A DNA stretch of 13,289 nt, from assembly GCA_044432885.1 (NCBI GenBank), contig JAWXUG010000030.1, forward strand, positions 1 through 13,289, written 5' to 3'. Positions 13,266-13,289 of the stretch are shown here, one piece after another (position 1 is the stretch's first letter; each line of letters begins with the position of its first letter). Origin of the DNA: CAYJNO01 sp044432885. GTDB lineage: Bacteria; Bacillota_I; Bacilli_A; Erysipelotrichales; Erysipelotrichaceae. The notes under the pieces were generated by a model. That model saw only the letters and a program-made list of their open reading frames with translations, was not told where the DNA came from and did not search any database. A program made the translations under genes and the position numbers.

Positions 13266-13289
13266 AGACAGAACCCACTGTCTTTTTTT
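13266..13289 (+). terminator. Isolated rightward terminator at the window edge
   Basis: AGACAG (13266-13271) pairs with CTGTCT (13278-13283) across a six-base loop, followed by a T run to the edge. No rightward gene precedes it. A TATAAT at 13208-13213 could start a short transcript ending here, but it lacks a convincing -35. Confidence 0.6.

Noticed and set aside
1..13289. tRNA or rRNA genes, CRISPR arrays, prophage or toxin-antitoxin genes
   Set aside because: I saw no cloverleaf, no regularly spaced repeats and no phage or toxin-antitoxin proteins in the window.

Overview
The window looks like a chromosomal segment of a low-GC Gram-positive bacterium (Firmicutes). It is visibly AT-rich, has strong GGAGG-type ribosome binding sites, a phenylalanine T-box leader, a CcpA-type cre site, Firmicute-type PheS/PheT, AdhE and YsgA, and two lipoboxed lipoproteins. 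The standard genetic code fits all genes. My best guess at lineage is Erysipelotrichia or a neighbouring gut lineage; this is inference from gene flavour, not a search result.

Layout, left to right. (1) The left edge carries the end of an IS3-family insertion sequence with the N-terminus of its transposase OrfA on the minus strand; its tip contains an inverted repeat that can hide the orfA ribosome binding site. (2) A short DtxR/MntR-family metalloregulator is read rightward and ends at a bidirectional terminator shared with pheT. (3) pheS-pheT, the two subunits of phenylalanyl-tRNA synthetase, are read leftward from a strong promoter through a T-box with a UUC specifier. (4) Divergently, a GNAT acetyltransferase and an acylphosphatase form a two-gene unit. 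(5) adhE is monocistronic, preceded by a cre-like site, a promoter and a hairpin close to its ribosome binding site, and closed by a strong terminator. (6) A NagD/YutF-type HAD phosphatase has its own promoter and terminator. (7) On the minus strand, an uncharacterised protein with a PEP-carboxykinase-like nucleotide-binding core is followed by a YsgA-type SpoU rRNA methyltransferase with a stop-start junction of TAATATG. (8) Also on the minus strand, two lipoproteins form an operon: one with a C-terminal FMN-binding-like flavinylation motif, the other with a rhodanese domain. (9) The right edge has an isolated rightward terminator with no gene in front of it.

Most of the window is housekeeping: aminoacylation, fermentation, rRNA modification and metabolite repair. 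The parts most likely to hold undescribed biology are the flavin-like plus rhodanese lipoprotein pair (a candidate surface redox or sulfur system), the PEPCK-like protein coupled to ysgA, the internal ribosome binding site at the AdhE domain junction, and the hairpin/promoter arrangement at the IS tip.
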